Shown piece by piece: positions 34,649-47,084 of a stretch of DNA of 64,000 nt. Each line of letters starts with the position of its first letter. Positions within the stretch are counted from its first letter, which is position 1. The DNA comes from Polytrichum commune (taxonomy: Eukaryota > Streptophyta > Polytrichopsida > Polytrichales > Polytrichaceae), in NCBI GenBank assembly GCA_950295325.1, contig OX485807.1:27439666-27503665 (forward strand), in the 5' to 3' direction. The translations under genes and the position numbers were made by a program. The notes beneath the pieces were generated by a model that saw only the letters and a list, made by a program, of their open reading frames with translations, did not search any database and was not told where the DNA came from.

Positions 34649-35820
34649 TGGCCACTTTACACATGAGACTGAGAGCCTGTGACCAATACACTTCAAGCAC
34701 TCTCATTGGTGAAAAAGGCGGAGCCACTCCAAGTTCCGCTTCACACTATGCTCGAGGGACCAACGGAGTATGTGAATGCAAGATGGTTGTAAAGTCTACC
34801 TGGGTTCCTACATGGCATCCAATGGATCATGTTTCATGGTCACTCATACTATTTTCAAAAACCACTTCTTGGAGATAGGCTTAACACAAAACCGGGAGAC
34901 CATGGCACTCCGAACACTCACAACAATTGGTTTATTCTATTCTATCATGCGTGAGGGCCTGCATGAATAGAAATCCATTGAAACAACATCTTGTTGAGGG
35001 CCCGGTCACATGTGACTTCACGCTACACTTGCGGGCCCATGACCACACTACATGACGTTGGAGGTGTGTTGGGACGATGGCCTTTGGGCACTTTCTTTTG
35101 GGCTCTCACAATTTCATGGTCACGCCTCTTGGCTCGTGTGTGAAGCTATGTTCGGGGAAAACCGACAGCTAGTTCATTATCAGCCGATGGATTTCTCCTC
35201 ATGGCTGGTCCAAATTTCCAACCATCGGATGGCAATCCGACTGTAATTTCAATCCTCCGGCAATTAGCCGATGGACCAGAAAATGTCCCAGAAATGTAGC
35301 CGATTCTTCTTGTGAGTTACTAGATTTCAGTCGGAAGCATCCATAGCGCTATTTGTCTGGGGCATCTGATGATGCACTTGAGGAAGTACCCTAAACCTTA
35401 AACTTTTTGAATTATGCAACCTTTCCATGACCAAATCCAATTGCTTCTATGAAGAATTGGGGGACCCTTGGCCTTCAAGCGGTGAAGGCATTGCTAGGTT
35501 CAAATCCTGCCAAGGATATTAACTCTTCAAATTTAAAGTTTTGAACATGCCTTTTCTTTTCACTTATTCAAGATTTTGTACTAAGAAATGATTTCTAATA
35601 ACTTTTCATACCTTTTTTAAACAATTAGTGCCGATATGAATTCCATTTGATCGGATATTGGCCAATGAAAACATAAAATTATAGGCAATTGGCCGATTGA
35701 TTTTACAAAAGACCGGCTGTTGCCGATGTAAATTGGGAAAAATCCGACCCTTCGTAGCAACTACCGGCAATTAGCCACTAAGGCTTCAAAAACTTCCCCA
35801 ACTCTGGTGTGAAGTGGCCC
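34649..35820 (-). mobile_element. Harbinger-like MITE, family A copy 2, split by a ~650 bp insertion
   Basis: Reverse orientation relative to copy 1. TTA flanks both ends (34646-34648 and 35821-35823). Family A sequence runs from 34649 to about 35143, and the last ~17 bp 'gtgtgaagtggccc' resume at about 35803. The intervening ~650 bp is unrelated and contains many copies of GCCGAT/ATCGGC and 'ccggcaattagcc', with weakly inverted ends (gttcggggaa / ttccccaact). Confidence 0.8.
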
Positions 35821-35823
35821 TTA

Positions 35824-36030
35824 TTAGTAACATCCGATAGCGGGTGAGGGGGGGGGGTGTGGGCCCCTCCACCAGCTCTATCTTATTTCAAAAATGGGCA
35901 GCATGAAAATTAGGTCATTCAAAGGGCGGGCAGAAGGTAGGTAGCAAAAGGCTAAATTTGGCGCCACGGGCTGCCCCCACAGGCTTTGGGCCAGTGGTAC
36001 CCATGTACTGAAGTTTCTACACCTTCCTGC
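35824..36030. other. Short unique spacer
   Basis: G run at 35848-35857. No gene recognised. Confidence 0.4.
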
Positions 36031-36034
36031 CTCC

Positions 36035-36550
36035 GGGTTCACTGGATGTCCCCCCTCGGTACACTCTGGGTGCTTCCTCTACCTCCTGGGTACATTCCAG
36101 AGTAGGCTCAGTGGATTTCCACCTGATACCAACGTGCTTCCGGACCATGGGGTTCTAGGCTACGGTACAACAAGCCTTACGATGTACACTTATCATGACT
36201 GACAGCCCTCTGGGTTCACTGGATGTCCCCCCTCGGTACATTCTGGGTGCATCCTCTACCTCATGGGTACATTCTAGAGTGGGCTCAGTGGATTTCCACC
36301 TCATACTAAGAGTGCTTTTGGACCATGGGGTTCTAGGCTACGGTACAACAAGCCTTACGATGTACACTTATTATGACACAGCCCTCTGGGTTCAATGGAT
36401 GTCCCCCCTCGGTACATTCTGGGTTCATCCTCTACCTACTGGGTACATTCTAGAGTGGGCTGTGTGGATTTCCACCGGATACCAAGAGTGCTTCTGGACC
36501 ATGGGGTTCTAGGCTACGGTACAACAAGCCTTATGATGTACACTTATTAG
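36035..36550 (+). repeat. Tandem repeat, three units of ~176 bp
   Basis: 'gggttcactggatgtccccc' starts at 36035, 36212 and 36388. Units are about 90% or more alike by eye and contain 'ggaccatggggttctaggct' and 'acaacaagccttacgatgta'. The 105-codon ORF across it (36195-36512) simply translates two units. Confidence 0.93.
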
Positions 36551-36694
36551 AACTGACAGTCCTCCCACTAAAAAAACTTTTCCCTCCTCTAGAAACCCTC
36601 ATCTTCACTCAAACCGTAAATTAAGTAGCCGCCGCGATCATTACCTTACCTACTTTTCAAACACGATCGGTGACCTTTCAAAGTTCGATCGATA

Positions 36695-37578
36695 GTCGGG
36701 TGATGTGTGAGTTGAAATCATGAGCAATTCTATGAAACGCCCTTCGGTTTTTACATTCGATTCTAATTAGTTCGATTGAGTGATGTGTAAGATGAAATCA
36801 TGAGCGATTCTATGAAACGCCCTTCGGTTTTTACATTCGATTCTAATTAGTTCGACCGGGTGATGTGTGAGATGAAATCATGAGCACTTCTACGAAACGC
36901 CCTTCGGTTGTTACATTCGATTCTAATTAGTTCGATCGGGTGATGTGTGAGATGAAATCATGAGCACTTCTACGAAACGCCCTTCGGTTTTTACATTCGA
37001 TTCTAATTAGTTCGATCGGGTGATGTGTGAGATGAAATCATGAGCACTTCTACGAAACGCCCTTCGGTTGTTACATTCGATTCTAATTAGTTCGATCGGG
37101 TGATGTGTGAGATGAAATCATGAGCACTTCTACGAAACGCCCTTCGGTTTTTACATTCGATTCTAATTAGTTCGACCGGGTGATGTGTGAGATGAAATCA
37201 TGAGCACTTCTACGAAACGCCCTTCGGTTGTTACATTCGATTCTAATTAGTTCGATCGGGTGATGTGTGAGATGAAATCATGAGCACTTCTACGAAACGC
37301 CCTTCGGTTGTTACATTCGATTCTAATTAGTTCGATCGGGTGATGTGTGAGATGAAATCATGAGCACTTCTACGAAACGCCCTTCGGTTTTTACATTCGA
37401 TTCTAATTAGTTCGATCGAGTGATGTGTAAGATGAAATCATGAGCGATTCTATGAAACGCCCTTCGGTTGTTACATTCGATTCTAATTAGTTTGATCGGG
37501 TGATGTGTGAGATGAAATCATGAGCGATTCTATGAAACGCCCTTCGGTGTTTTACATTCGATTCTAATTAGTTCGAAG
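36695..37578 (+). repeat. Satellite-like array, 11 units of exactly 80 bp
   Basis: The word 'acgcccttcggtt' recurs every 80 bp, with 'ccttcggtt' at 36741, 36821 and so on to 37541. Unit core: 'gtgagatgaaatcatgagca', 'tctacgaaacgcccttcgg', 'ttacattcgattctaattag', 'ttcgatcggg'. Edge units carry 'gcgattctatg', while seven central units carry 'gcacttctacg', so the middle has been homogenised. Confidence 0.98.
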
Positions 37579-37579
37579 A

Positions 37580-39755
37580 TAGACGTTTGAGTGTGGGTGT
37601 GTTAATTGAGTTAGGGTGGTGGGTTTCCATGTAGGCCACTCACCCACTAGATTCTATTGGAAGTAAGGTCAAGTCCGTCTAAGTGTAGATGGAATTTGGT
37701 GGGGTAGGGTTCATATGTGCCAACGAGCTACTCTCGTCTTCTCAAGTTCAGGTCCACCTACTAGTCTCTTCCTCCTGGGTAAAACCTCCTCCTCTGCTTT
37801 CTGAAACCAATCTTTAATCGTTTGGTGACCAACACTTGTAGGTTAACAAGTGTTTTAGTGGGCGCATGAAAGTCTAGTTGTCCGTGTCCACAACCCTCCA
37901 CATTCTAATAGGCCACTAGAATGTGGGTGGTTGGTTGGTTGGTTCGCTTATGCTCATTTACATGCGAACACCTCCAACCCATTGTTATCTAGAATCTAGT
38001 GGGCGAGCGGCCTACATAGAAACTCCCCATTAACCCCACCCTTGAAGGTTTTTATTTTTATTTTTATTTTTATTTTTTACATGATGAGATGTTGGATGTA
38101 GCTTTCAACTTGTGCAAATGTAGTTTTTTGAGTGATTTGTAACGATGTTGTTTTTAGTGAAATCGACATGTGAGCATCGCATGTCTTTCATCTTATTTTA
38201 TCTTGGATTTCTTTTGAAAATGCCATTTTGACCTTTTCTAGGTTAAACACCAATGTTCAGTAGATTTCACCTTCAAGATTTCAAGGCTATAGAATCTAAC
38301 ATTCTCAAAGGCACCACATCTCCCCAAAAAAACGATTTATCGATTTAGGAGATTAATGTATATTTTTTGTTCATATTTTTATCCGAACAAACAAACCAAT
38401 TCATGATAAAATAGTTTTGACCAAATCGATTAAAAATTTATGCATAGAAAATGTGTCATGTATTTGGTGGGACGTTAAATGCTTTGACACAAAGTTTGTG
38501 AAACATGTTCAAATTTGTAAAATTGATTTAAACTTCTACAAGTCTTTTTACATTTAGGAGCATGTCATATCATGCATCAATACAAGATAATTCATTCCAT
38601 CCATAAGTTGGTAGAGACATTTTTGCAAAATGTTTCATGTAACATTTGGCGTAAATTGAATCTATGAGTTAGCAATGATGATCTAATTCAAAACACGCTG
38701 GTTGAATGACATTCAATTCATGCCTAATATTTTAAACATGAAGAATTTATAGGATTGCAAGACTAAACTGTGATTTGTTATTGTCAATTGCATAACTTTT
38801 GTTAAGCCCATGTGGGAGGGACCTAACATTATGAGGAGTAATGGGCCCGAGACCTTGGAATCAAGAGGCCCTTTTTCAACTAAAGTCCAAGTTAAGTCAT
38901 GGAAACACAACTAATGAATGCTATTGTAACCTTGTATTTGAAAGAATGAGCTCCACAACGTCCCCAAGGCCCTTGTTAGAGGTTCATAGAAGGATACATA
39001 TCTTATTTGCTTGAAAACAACATTCGCTACTTTGAAACTGTAAGATTTTCTCAAAAACGAATGAAAATCACATCTTATTTATTTGTTGACTTAATCTTGA
39101 AGTTAGTTAGTTGTCCGGTCAAAGAAATATCCAAAACTATTACGATAAAAAAGCAAAATTAATACTTGTTGGCCTTTTATGAAGACCGTGTATAAGCCTC
39201 ACACTAGAGGCATACAAAAATGATTGGATGACGATGTTTTAGGGTTAGCAATTACATGTGGTTAAGATTTGGTTGCTAACATGTTCACATGTAGTCCCCA
39301 CTTTTGGCTTCATGGAACGGTTGTGAGGTCGATGCAATAATTACTACATTGTATAAACCCATAGTTATTGGAAATATGTGCAAACCCCAAAATGTGGGGT
39401 TTATGACCACCTCTCATTCATGCCACAAGAACACATGCCTCATGTCGTCATTGATCTTTGGGCAAGTACTCTTGAGAAATGTACAATGACCCCCAAAAAC
39501 CTTCGGTGTCAATCGACACACGTCTAGGAGAGGTCTTTAATTTGGGTCGACGTTCCCTCCAAAACGTGAATGGATGAGTCACCTCGGTCCTTTAAGGGTT
39601 CAATACAATAGGTACACACCGGAGTGTATATAATGACGTCAAGTGGATTTCATGTACTTATGTGAATTGTATGATGGCATAGGACTTGTGGCACCCATGT
39701 TAGGGGGTTCCGTGAGACCCTAACTCCTCGTAAGTTTATGGTTTATATATATATA
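37580..39755. other. Intergenic, nothing recognised
   Basis: A (TTTTTA)n stretch at 38050-38078 is the only notable feature. No convincing ORF. Confidence 0.4.
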
Positions 39756-39761
39756 TATACA

Positions 39762-41690
39762 CCTAGTCTAACCCCGATAATACGACACCTTGATTATATA
39801 ATGTGTTCCCATCGATTGAAATTTATAGTGTTGATTTATTTGATATTATAATTATGGTGTTCGTAATATGACACTTTTTAGGTATGAATTGTCATATAAT
39901 AGATGTAATTAATATTTGCATGTGGTGGGATCCACATTAGGATATGCTTGGGGATCGGGCAGTACATGGTGAATTCATCAATGGGTTAACTTAAGTTGAC
40001 TCAGGTTCACTGTTTTTAACCTTGGTTTTAGAACATACATTGCACTTTTTAAGTCCTTGAGTTTGGGTGGAGGTATAAGGGTTCAGAATTGTTGGGTTTG
40101 TAGACTAGAAATTTGAAGTTGTTGATTTCTCTTCTTGATTTGAAATTTATCCTTACACTTGAATCTCGCATTTTTTTTAGATTGGAAATTTCGATCCTTG
40201 CGGACTTACACTCCTAGATTCGCCCATGCCTCTCTTCAATTTCTTGGCTCGGAGGTGACGATGGTCTCAAGTGGTGGATGCTTTTCATATTGATTATAAT
40301 TCTAGCAATGTCAATGTTTGATGACCATGTCTGCACACAAAAGAACTTGCATACAATTTGGTAAGCACCGACCTCCTCCGCATTGGTTATGACAGTGAAA
40401 GATCCTACCATATGGAAGAGACTAGTTTATTTTATCGTGCCTAACCAAACAAGATACTAAGCGCAAGGAAAAGTTCGTGGGCGCAAAATTCATAAGGACC
40501 ATCTCAATCTTGCTCTTGTTGTAAACACAACATGCACTGACAAGTTGGAACATGTGATGATTTACAAAACTCTATGCCCAAGATGGTTTGGAAGGTGGTT
40601 GCCAACAAATTATGTGTGGTGGTTGCAAACCAAATAGTTGGGATGACATCATGTGTATTTGAGAGTTGGATGACGAGCCTCACTGTAGATTTCAAATCTT
40701 GAAAACATAAGATAGTTTTAATTATGGACAATTCTACATCTCATTCCCTTAAGCATGTTGGTAGGGGTGAGTCATTTAGTCTTTCAACCTTGCGATTGAG
40801 CAATATTATTATTATTTACCACCTAATGTTACAAGTGTAGTACAACCCTTGGATTAGGGAATAATTGCTCGATTCAAAGTTCAGTGTAAGAAGAAGCTTT
40901 AGGAATGGATTCTCTATTAGTTTGATTCTTCTACTACTCACCATGACTTGAGGAAAACAATGCCTAATGTAAGGCATGCTATTATGTGGTGCTCTCAAGT
41001 GTGGAGAGAGATGAATACCCCAAATCATACGAAACAGTTGGAGGGTACGTGTCCAAGATTTTACTTGCATATTGGAGTGCCGATTTTGCCATGGATAATG
41101 AACATGAAAATCAAGAATGAAGCAACAAATGCATTGGGAAGTCTCATTTCCTCTTTGAATCTTGGAAGTGTAGAAATGTCTATTGAAGAATATGTGTAAT
41201 TGGTAGGAGAGGAAATTGTTGATGCAGAGTATAGCATGGTTGAGTTGGTGGATTTGGCATGAGGTAGAGAAATCTATTTGGGTTTAGATTTGAATGAATA
41301 GCCAATGGAGGAGAATGATGTGGATGAACAACCAACATCAATAGTCAAGCTTCCCCAAGCCAATGAGTATGCCCAATTACTATCAAATTTTGCAATGAAG
41401 GATCCTTCGGAGTTTTCCGTTATAGATGTGATGAACATGCAATCTTTTATAGATAAATTGAACTAGATGCCAATTATCAACATCAACAAACGTCATCAAA
41501 AGACAATAAATTCTTACTGTATGAGCGTATGATATGGTGAAGCATCATTATGTGACATTATGAACATATTTCTTTAATAAAATGTTCTTTCATCCTTATG
41601 TATCTTCATTGTGTGTAGAAAATGACATTTTACATTGAAAATTTACCATTTTGTTGAATAACCTCGATAGTAGGACATTTTTGACTCATT
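39762..41690 (+). mobile_element. Tigger/pogo-like (Tc1-mariner superfamily) DNA transposon relic
   Basis: The left end 'agtctaaccccgataatacg' resembles the pogo/Tigger terminal sequence, and a related 'aacctcgatagtaggacat' lies near the right end (41665). Between them is a decayed DDE transposase (40340-41467). The exact right border and a target duplication could not be fixed. Confidence 0.75.
40340..41467 (+). pseudogene. Tigger-like DDE transposase pseudogene
   Basis: Translation across shifting frames gives successive hallmarks of the family: SYHMEETSLFYRA (40403 on), then GRKIHKDHLNLALVVN (40480 on), TDKL..VMIYKTLCPRWFGRWLP, MTSCVFESWMTSL, IVLIMDNSTSH (second catalytic Asp), SNIIIIY..NVTSVVQPLD, GIIARFKVQCKKKL and AIMWCSQVWREMN. 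In-frame stops interrupt it (after QPLD, after KKKL and elsewhere), many at expected Gln codons, and there are at least two frameshifts. The first catalytic position reads E (MEET) where the family has D. Clearly dead. The C-terminal tail ends ANEYAQLLSNF...IDKLN at 41467. Confidence 0.88.
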
Positions 41691-41799
41691 GATCCAACTT
41701 CTAGATAGGTGTGGGGAGTTTAGGGTATACTCAAAATAGGCGCGCGCACACACACACACACACCTTATCTATATTGAAACCCACATAGAAGAGGATTGC

Positions 41800-42880
41800 A
41801 GAGCTCTTAGATCACTACATGTACAACAAAAATATACAAGTGACTTACGGGTCCGTAGATAGAGGTTCATGTGACTTAGGCTTATGGTGACTTATAGGAT
41901 GGGAGGATATGAACTTTGATCACAAATATCTCACTCACATTTTGTCCTCAATTAGAAATGCCAGTAACATGAGTTCTTTAACTCATTGATGCAATGGCCA
42001 TATAGGTTTGCAGAGCTAGAAGTGCCCACGATAGGGAAGACATTATATTACCTACGCCAATTTCCACAAAGAAGCCATTTACTAAGGGGCAACCTTTGAG
42101 CAAATTAAGGCCAACAAGCTCAAATCCATGTTAGTGAAAACACATATGTTTCTTACTATTTTTTCGAGTTTCCCCCATGGGGAAGATGACGATTGCACAA
42201 TTTTTCAGAACACGTCATGTAAAACAAGAAAATGCGAGTTTGTATTGTTACAACTCCATAAACGAAGATTCACGTGACATATGATAACTTTTGGAATGAA
42301 AGGAGTGCAATTCTTCAACTTGTTGTTGCAATGGACCACAACCACGTACATTTCTGGAGTTAGAAGTGCCCAAGGGCCACAATAGACACATACGTTACGC
42401 ATGATAATCACGCCCATGAAAGAGCCATTTATCAAGGGACAACCTTTGAGCAACTTACTGTCCGAGATGATCCTAAACTACCAAATGGTAATGAAAAGGT
42501 ACTCAAACCAAATGGAGTGGTTGATGGTTCAATTCATGGCAGTGAAATCGCCTCCCTACTTGACAGAAACTAGCCAGGTGGTCAAGCACCTCCTATGTTC
42601 CAAAACACAAAACCTTTGAGCTACTTAGAGGCTACCAAGCTCAAATCCACATTGGCAAAAACACCAACATTTCTTCTTCTTCTTCTTCTTATTATTCATC
42701 TTTTTCCCACGGTGAAGAGGATCACGATTCTTGCAAAGCTTGCTATGCAGAGCACAAGCATCATGTAAAAAACTAAGAATATGCAATTTAAATATTATTA
42801 CGGCTCCGTAAATGGGGGGCCATGTGATTTCTGGTAAGTGCCGGTAAGTTCCGGGGATGAGAGGATGGGGTGAAATCATG
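41800..42880 (+). repeat. Degenerate ~355 bp tandem repeat, about three units
   Basis: 'caacctttgagcaa.tta' occurs at 42090 and 42447 and (as 'aacctttgagctactta') at 42611. 'gccaacaagctcaaatcca' and 'catgtaaaa..aagaatatgc' follow in two units. 'ggagttagaagtgccca' and 'gccatttatcaaggg' precede in two. Strongly diverged. Confidence 0.55.
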
Positions 42881-43091
42881 AGAGCAGGTGTGGAGTGGAG
42901 GTAAAGGCACTCATCAAAACTTATCATGAGTCTCCTTCAGTAAAATCATGAGGAAATATTAAAGGGGAGCTATGATTGTCTCCAAGTGGGAAGGAACAAA
43001 TGATTCCCAACCTAATAAAAATATATGGAGTAAATGCTCGACACGCCTACTTTATCTAAGCGTACATGGAGACCCTCGTGATTCGGGTTAC

Positions 43092-43326
43092 TACACTAAA
43101 TATGATATTTAGTGCCACTTATTGTTTGGAGTTACGCCGTGCTATAACTATTTTTTTCATGCTATAATATCTCATCGTTTGCCAACAAATGGTCGAGTTG
43201 GTTGTTTGGATATTGAAGGACATTAACATCTTCACTTGGTAGAGAATTACATCAATGGGAACAAAAAGATGTAGCATTGTGGAACTCCAAATAGTAAGGG
43301 ACCCTAAAATGCAATGTTTCGCGTAA
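43092..43326. mobile_element. Stowaway-like MITE, family D copy 4
   Basis: TACACTAAATATGATATTTA at the left. The internal 'ttggttgtttggatattg' and 'ggaactccaaatagtaag' blocks are shared with the 8.0 kb copies. The right terminus is eroded. Confidence 0.65.
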
Positions 43327-43329
43327 CAC

Positions 43330-44763
43330 ATTCCATACACTTTTACTCATCCTTAGAAACATAGGATACTTTTCTTCATTTCTTTTTCACAATACAATGT
43401 GTCTAATCCAAATTCCATATACTTTGCTCCTCATGACAACTTCATCATGACAACTTTACTTAGCTTATGATTAGTGTGGAAGAAGCGGCCCGTCTTTATA
43501 AGAGCAAGCCAACATGTGTGGGTTCATCCATATCCACAACCATTTAATGTGGATGAAAAGGAAAACATAGGGACAATGAACATTGTGTTTTCACCAACGT
43601 GAATACAAGCTCATTAGCCCTATCTTCAACTGCACCAAATAAGGTGATTAGTGTGACTAACATTAATATCTTTGAATTTTCATAAACTTTTAGGGTACTT
43701 ACTTTGACCGTGATAGTGATTGTAATGTTGGACGAAGAACACTGGAGAAAACAAGTGGCTAGTCGCAAGAGAGTTTTGTCCTATTATTATCTTGCACACT
43801 TGGCTAGCTAGTTCACGTGCAATTGTGAGTATCTGTGTACCTAGTATGTGTAATCGGATGAATTTTATTTATACTTAAAAGTAAGAGTCTAGGGTTTACT
43901 TGGGTGAACTATGCTTAACTCCTTAAGGATAGAGGCCAAACTATTAGATATCATCACTAAGTATGTCGGACCACTATTTGATGTACTTGTAAACATATGA
44001 CTCCTAGGCAATTATCTTGCGTCAGTGAGAGAAATATACAATTCTACAGATGTGGTAGATTTTGTAGTGACATAGGACAATTTCACAGTGATATAAGTCA
44101 ATTAATCACCCATGATTTGTATGCTTGTAGTGAGTTTATGCAAGGACCACCCGTTGATACATTTTGTTGAACTTTGCAAGGTTTATTGTGAAGGAGATGA
44201 AACATATTTCCACTCATGGGTGAGAGAGAATGATCCAAAGACATATATAAGAAAAAAAAGAAAGGAAAGGGATGGGATTGATATACTGCAAAAGAGTTAT
44301 AGATTTTATGGGTTTTTGAAACCCTAATGTGATGGAGGAGGTTATGCAAGCATGTATTGTGCATGAGGGCGAAGTCTCGGGTGTTGGTCTCCATCTATCT
44401 TTAATGCAACGGTTTCTTAAGGTGCTTTTATGTAAGCAAACCCCCCCCCCCCCCAAGTTGAAATAGATCGACCCTCAACGTACATTAGATAACACTACAA
44501 GCATATGAGTTTATGGTAATTTACCAATGTCAATTGGAGAGTTGTTTTATGTTATTGGAAACTTTGCAAATCTATCATTGTGGTAGATTTGTATATTTCT
44601 TACAACAATGCACAATGATTGTCAAGGATTCGTATGTTGGTAGTGTAAATTGTCTTAACTAGAGCCATTTCATCCATCCCAAGTGAGTTTACATAGATGT
44701 CACAAATCCCAAGTCATGTCCTTGATTTACAAGTCAAATTCATGTGAAGCCCCCCCCCCCAAA

Positions 44764-44810
<47 letters not shown>

Positions 44811-45775
44811 CCCCAAAAATAGAACTATTTCAAGATTGTAAATAAGTTAGGACCGGTTTAGACTACAGTGAAGCAGTGCACCAGTCGGTCAAGCATTTTA
44901 GCCCAAACCAAGGTTATTTGAGACAACGGTTGGCATATCGGGAAAGATGGCAAAACGATTTAATGTAAATAAATTAAAAGCTCAAGTTGGAGTTCTTTAG
45001 ATGGCAAGTTTCTTGTCGGAGGGTTTGAAAATTGCCCAAGAAACTTGACCTTTGAAGAACTTCCCTAGCCAAAAAGTGTTGTCATGATGGCAACCATGCC
45101 ATTTTCCCATCCATGTTCAAAGTTCTCCACCAGAGAAGTCTTGACCGTAGGGTAAACCCTAGCCGGTGAAGATCCCATTTCGTAACCAATCGTATTGCTC
45201 CATTCCCCTAGAATTCTTGATTGGTGCACTTCTTCACCGTAGTTCAAATTGGCCCTTAGACACACTTTATCGTTCGCCTCACTTGAAAGGTGACATTAAT
45301 TGTACTACTATCACACATGCTTACCTTGTGCATTTTCCATGTGAAGAGGTGGGTGTCGGAACTTTTGTGGGAGGCACACTTTTGGTCGTCTCACACATTC
45401 TAGCCTAGCAAGGGTTGTAGTTGAGCACAAACTCCCAAAAAAGACATGTGTTACCATGAGATTGGATTATGGGTTCAAAGTAAGGACACCATTCTAAGTT
45501 CAATAGTCAACATGATGGGGAAGGTCTATGTGATCATTCAAACATAGAAGGAAGAATCTTCACTTTGTCCTCATAAAACTTTTGCATTTCGACTCTGATT
45601 TTTGGTACTTAAACCAACAATCTTCATGATTCATAATTGCTAAATGGATGAAGACAATTTGCAATGCCATCCAACGCCCAGAAGTAAATGTGGAGTTGTA
45701 TCTCAAATCAAACATAAGGTTTTTGGATGTCGTTCAATTACTTTTTGTATATTGAAACACGTATATATAATTGGT
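43330..45775. other. Intergenic with simple repeats, nothing else recognised
   Basis: C14 at 44441-44454, C11 at 44750-44760 and (TA)18 at 44768-44804. A short F-like block lies at 45420-45490. ORFs are all below 100 codons with no motif. Confidence 0.45.
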
Positions 45776-45779
45776 GTGT

Positions 45780-46062
45780 GGTTGCAAGGTGAGGATCGAA
45801 GAACAAAGACCATAGAGACACACATTCAAACTCTACACTCAATAATGAGCACGGCGGAGAGAATTTATGTATTCAATCAACAAACATGCACTTCCAGTAA
45901 CCATAACTGAATAAGGTGAAACCCGATTTTCAATCCCATTTTTGCTGATGCTTCATCGCAGATTTGCAAAAACCAACACATGTTTCATTGTGTTAATCTA
46001 ATTGGTAAAAGCTGAAGAACAAGAAAAGAAACAAAAACTGACTAACACCACACACCTTACAG
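45780..46062 (+). repeat. Dispersed repeat family G, copy 2
   Basis: Same block order as 33.83-34.09 kb: 'ggtgaggatcgaagaacaaa', 'actcaataatgagca', 'taactgaataag', 'gtgttaatctaattggtaaa'. A (TTC)n run at 46078-46097 follows. Confidence 0.7.
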
Positions 46063-46334
46063 TGCACTGTTGCTTTTTCTTCTTCTTCTTCTTCTTCTGT
46101 TTGTTCAATCTGGAGGAGTCAGGCATGGGTGGGCATGACGTGGGAATGACACACACACGTTGGGAGTCAGCACCAATAAGTTTTCTTACACAAATATCCA
46201 TCGTCACAGCAATTTTGAAGTGCCTGCAGCAGCTGATTGCGTCGCATTTGAAATGGGAGAAGAAATGAAATTATGGGATGGGGATTGGCATTCAAACTCC
46301 AGAGGTGAGTCCCAGTGTCCTCTGAGATTTTCGG

Positions 46335-46885
46335 GCATAATTGGTCAAGATCCTGATGTTTCCAAATCCAACTGACTGCATGTTGCGACGATCCTTCGGC
46401 CTTTCTTTATTAATTCGACGTATATTCCATAGATTCCTCTAAAATGATGGGTACTCTTCCTGAAGTCTTGAACTTCAACCAGTTATTTCCGAAACTTCAC
46501 TGGTTCATCTGTAACTAGCAGTCGGTGCCCCTCCAACCGACTGACTACCTGTTGCGACGATTGTTCCGCATTTTCTTCATTAATTCAAGGCATATTCCAC
46601 AGATTCCTCTAAAATGATGGGTACTTTTCCTGAAGTCTTGAATTTCAACTGGTTACTTCTCACTCAACCAGTCATTTCTCACTCAACCGGTTCATCTGTA
46701 ACTAGCAGTCGGTGCCCCTCCAACCGACTACCTGTTGCAATGATCGGTCGGCCTTTTCTTCATTAATTTGAGGCATATTCCATAGATTCCTCTCAAATGA
46801 TGGGTACTTTTCCCGAAGTCTTGAATTTCGACCGGTTATTTCTCAAACTCCACAGGTTCAATGTAACTAGCGGTCGGTGCCTCCC
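46335..46885 (+). repeat. Repeat family R, three shortened tandem units of ~170-183 bp
   Basis: 'tgaagtcttgaa' occurs at 46461, 46631 and (as cgaagtcttgaa) 46813. Each unit has 'tattccatagattcctct', 'aaatgatgggtac' and 'ctgtaactagcagtcggtgc'. Units are shorter than those at 10.6 kb. Confidence 0.85.
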
Positions 46886-47084
46886 ATTCAGTAGCCGTAG
46901 CAGTAGCAGCAGCAGCAGCATGCGAATGAAGGAGCCTGGCAGCCTTTGTCACTCACTCGCTTCAGAAGTTCGTTCATGTAAGTCTATGTAACGCTGCTTT
47001 AATGACTCTGTGATCTCCTTTTGTCCCTTCTGCATGGGCCCTTGTAAATAACTGCTCTCTGCCATTGCAACACAAAGTCCATGA

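Noticed and set aside
35468-35520. tRNA-like sequence with 'ggttcaaatcc' B box
   Set aside because: A-like and B-like boxes are too close, and no cloverleaf can be drawn. Probably chance or a very decayed SINE head.
36695-37578. CRISPR-like regular array
   Set aside because: The whole 80 bp unit is conserved with no unique spacers. It is an ordinary plant satellite.
41741-41763. Z-DNA or regulatory role for a 'gcgcgcacacacac' run
   Set aside because: Only a short CG/CA microsatellite, with no gene nearby to regulate.
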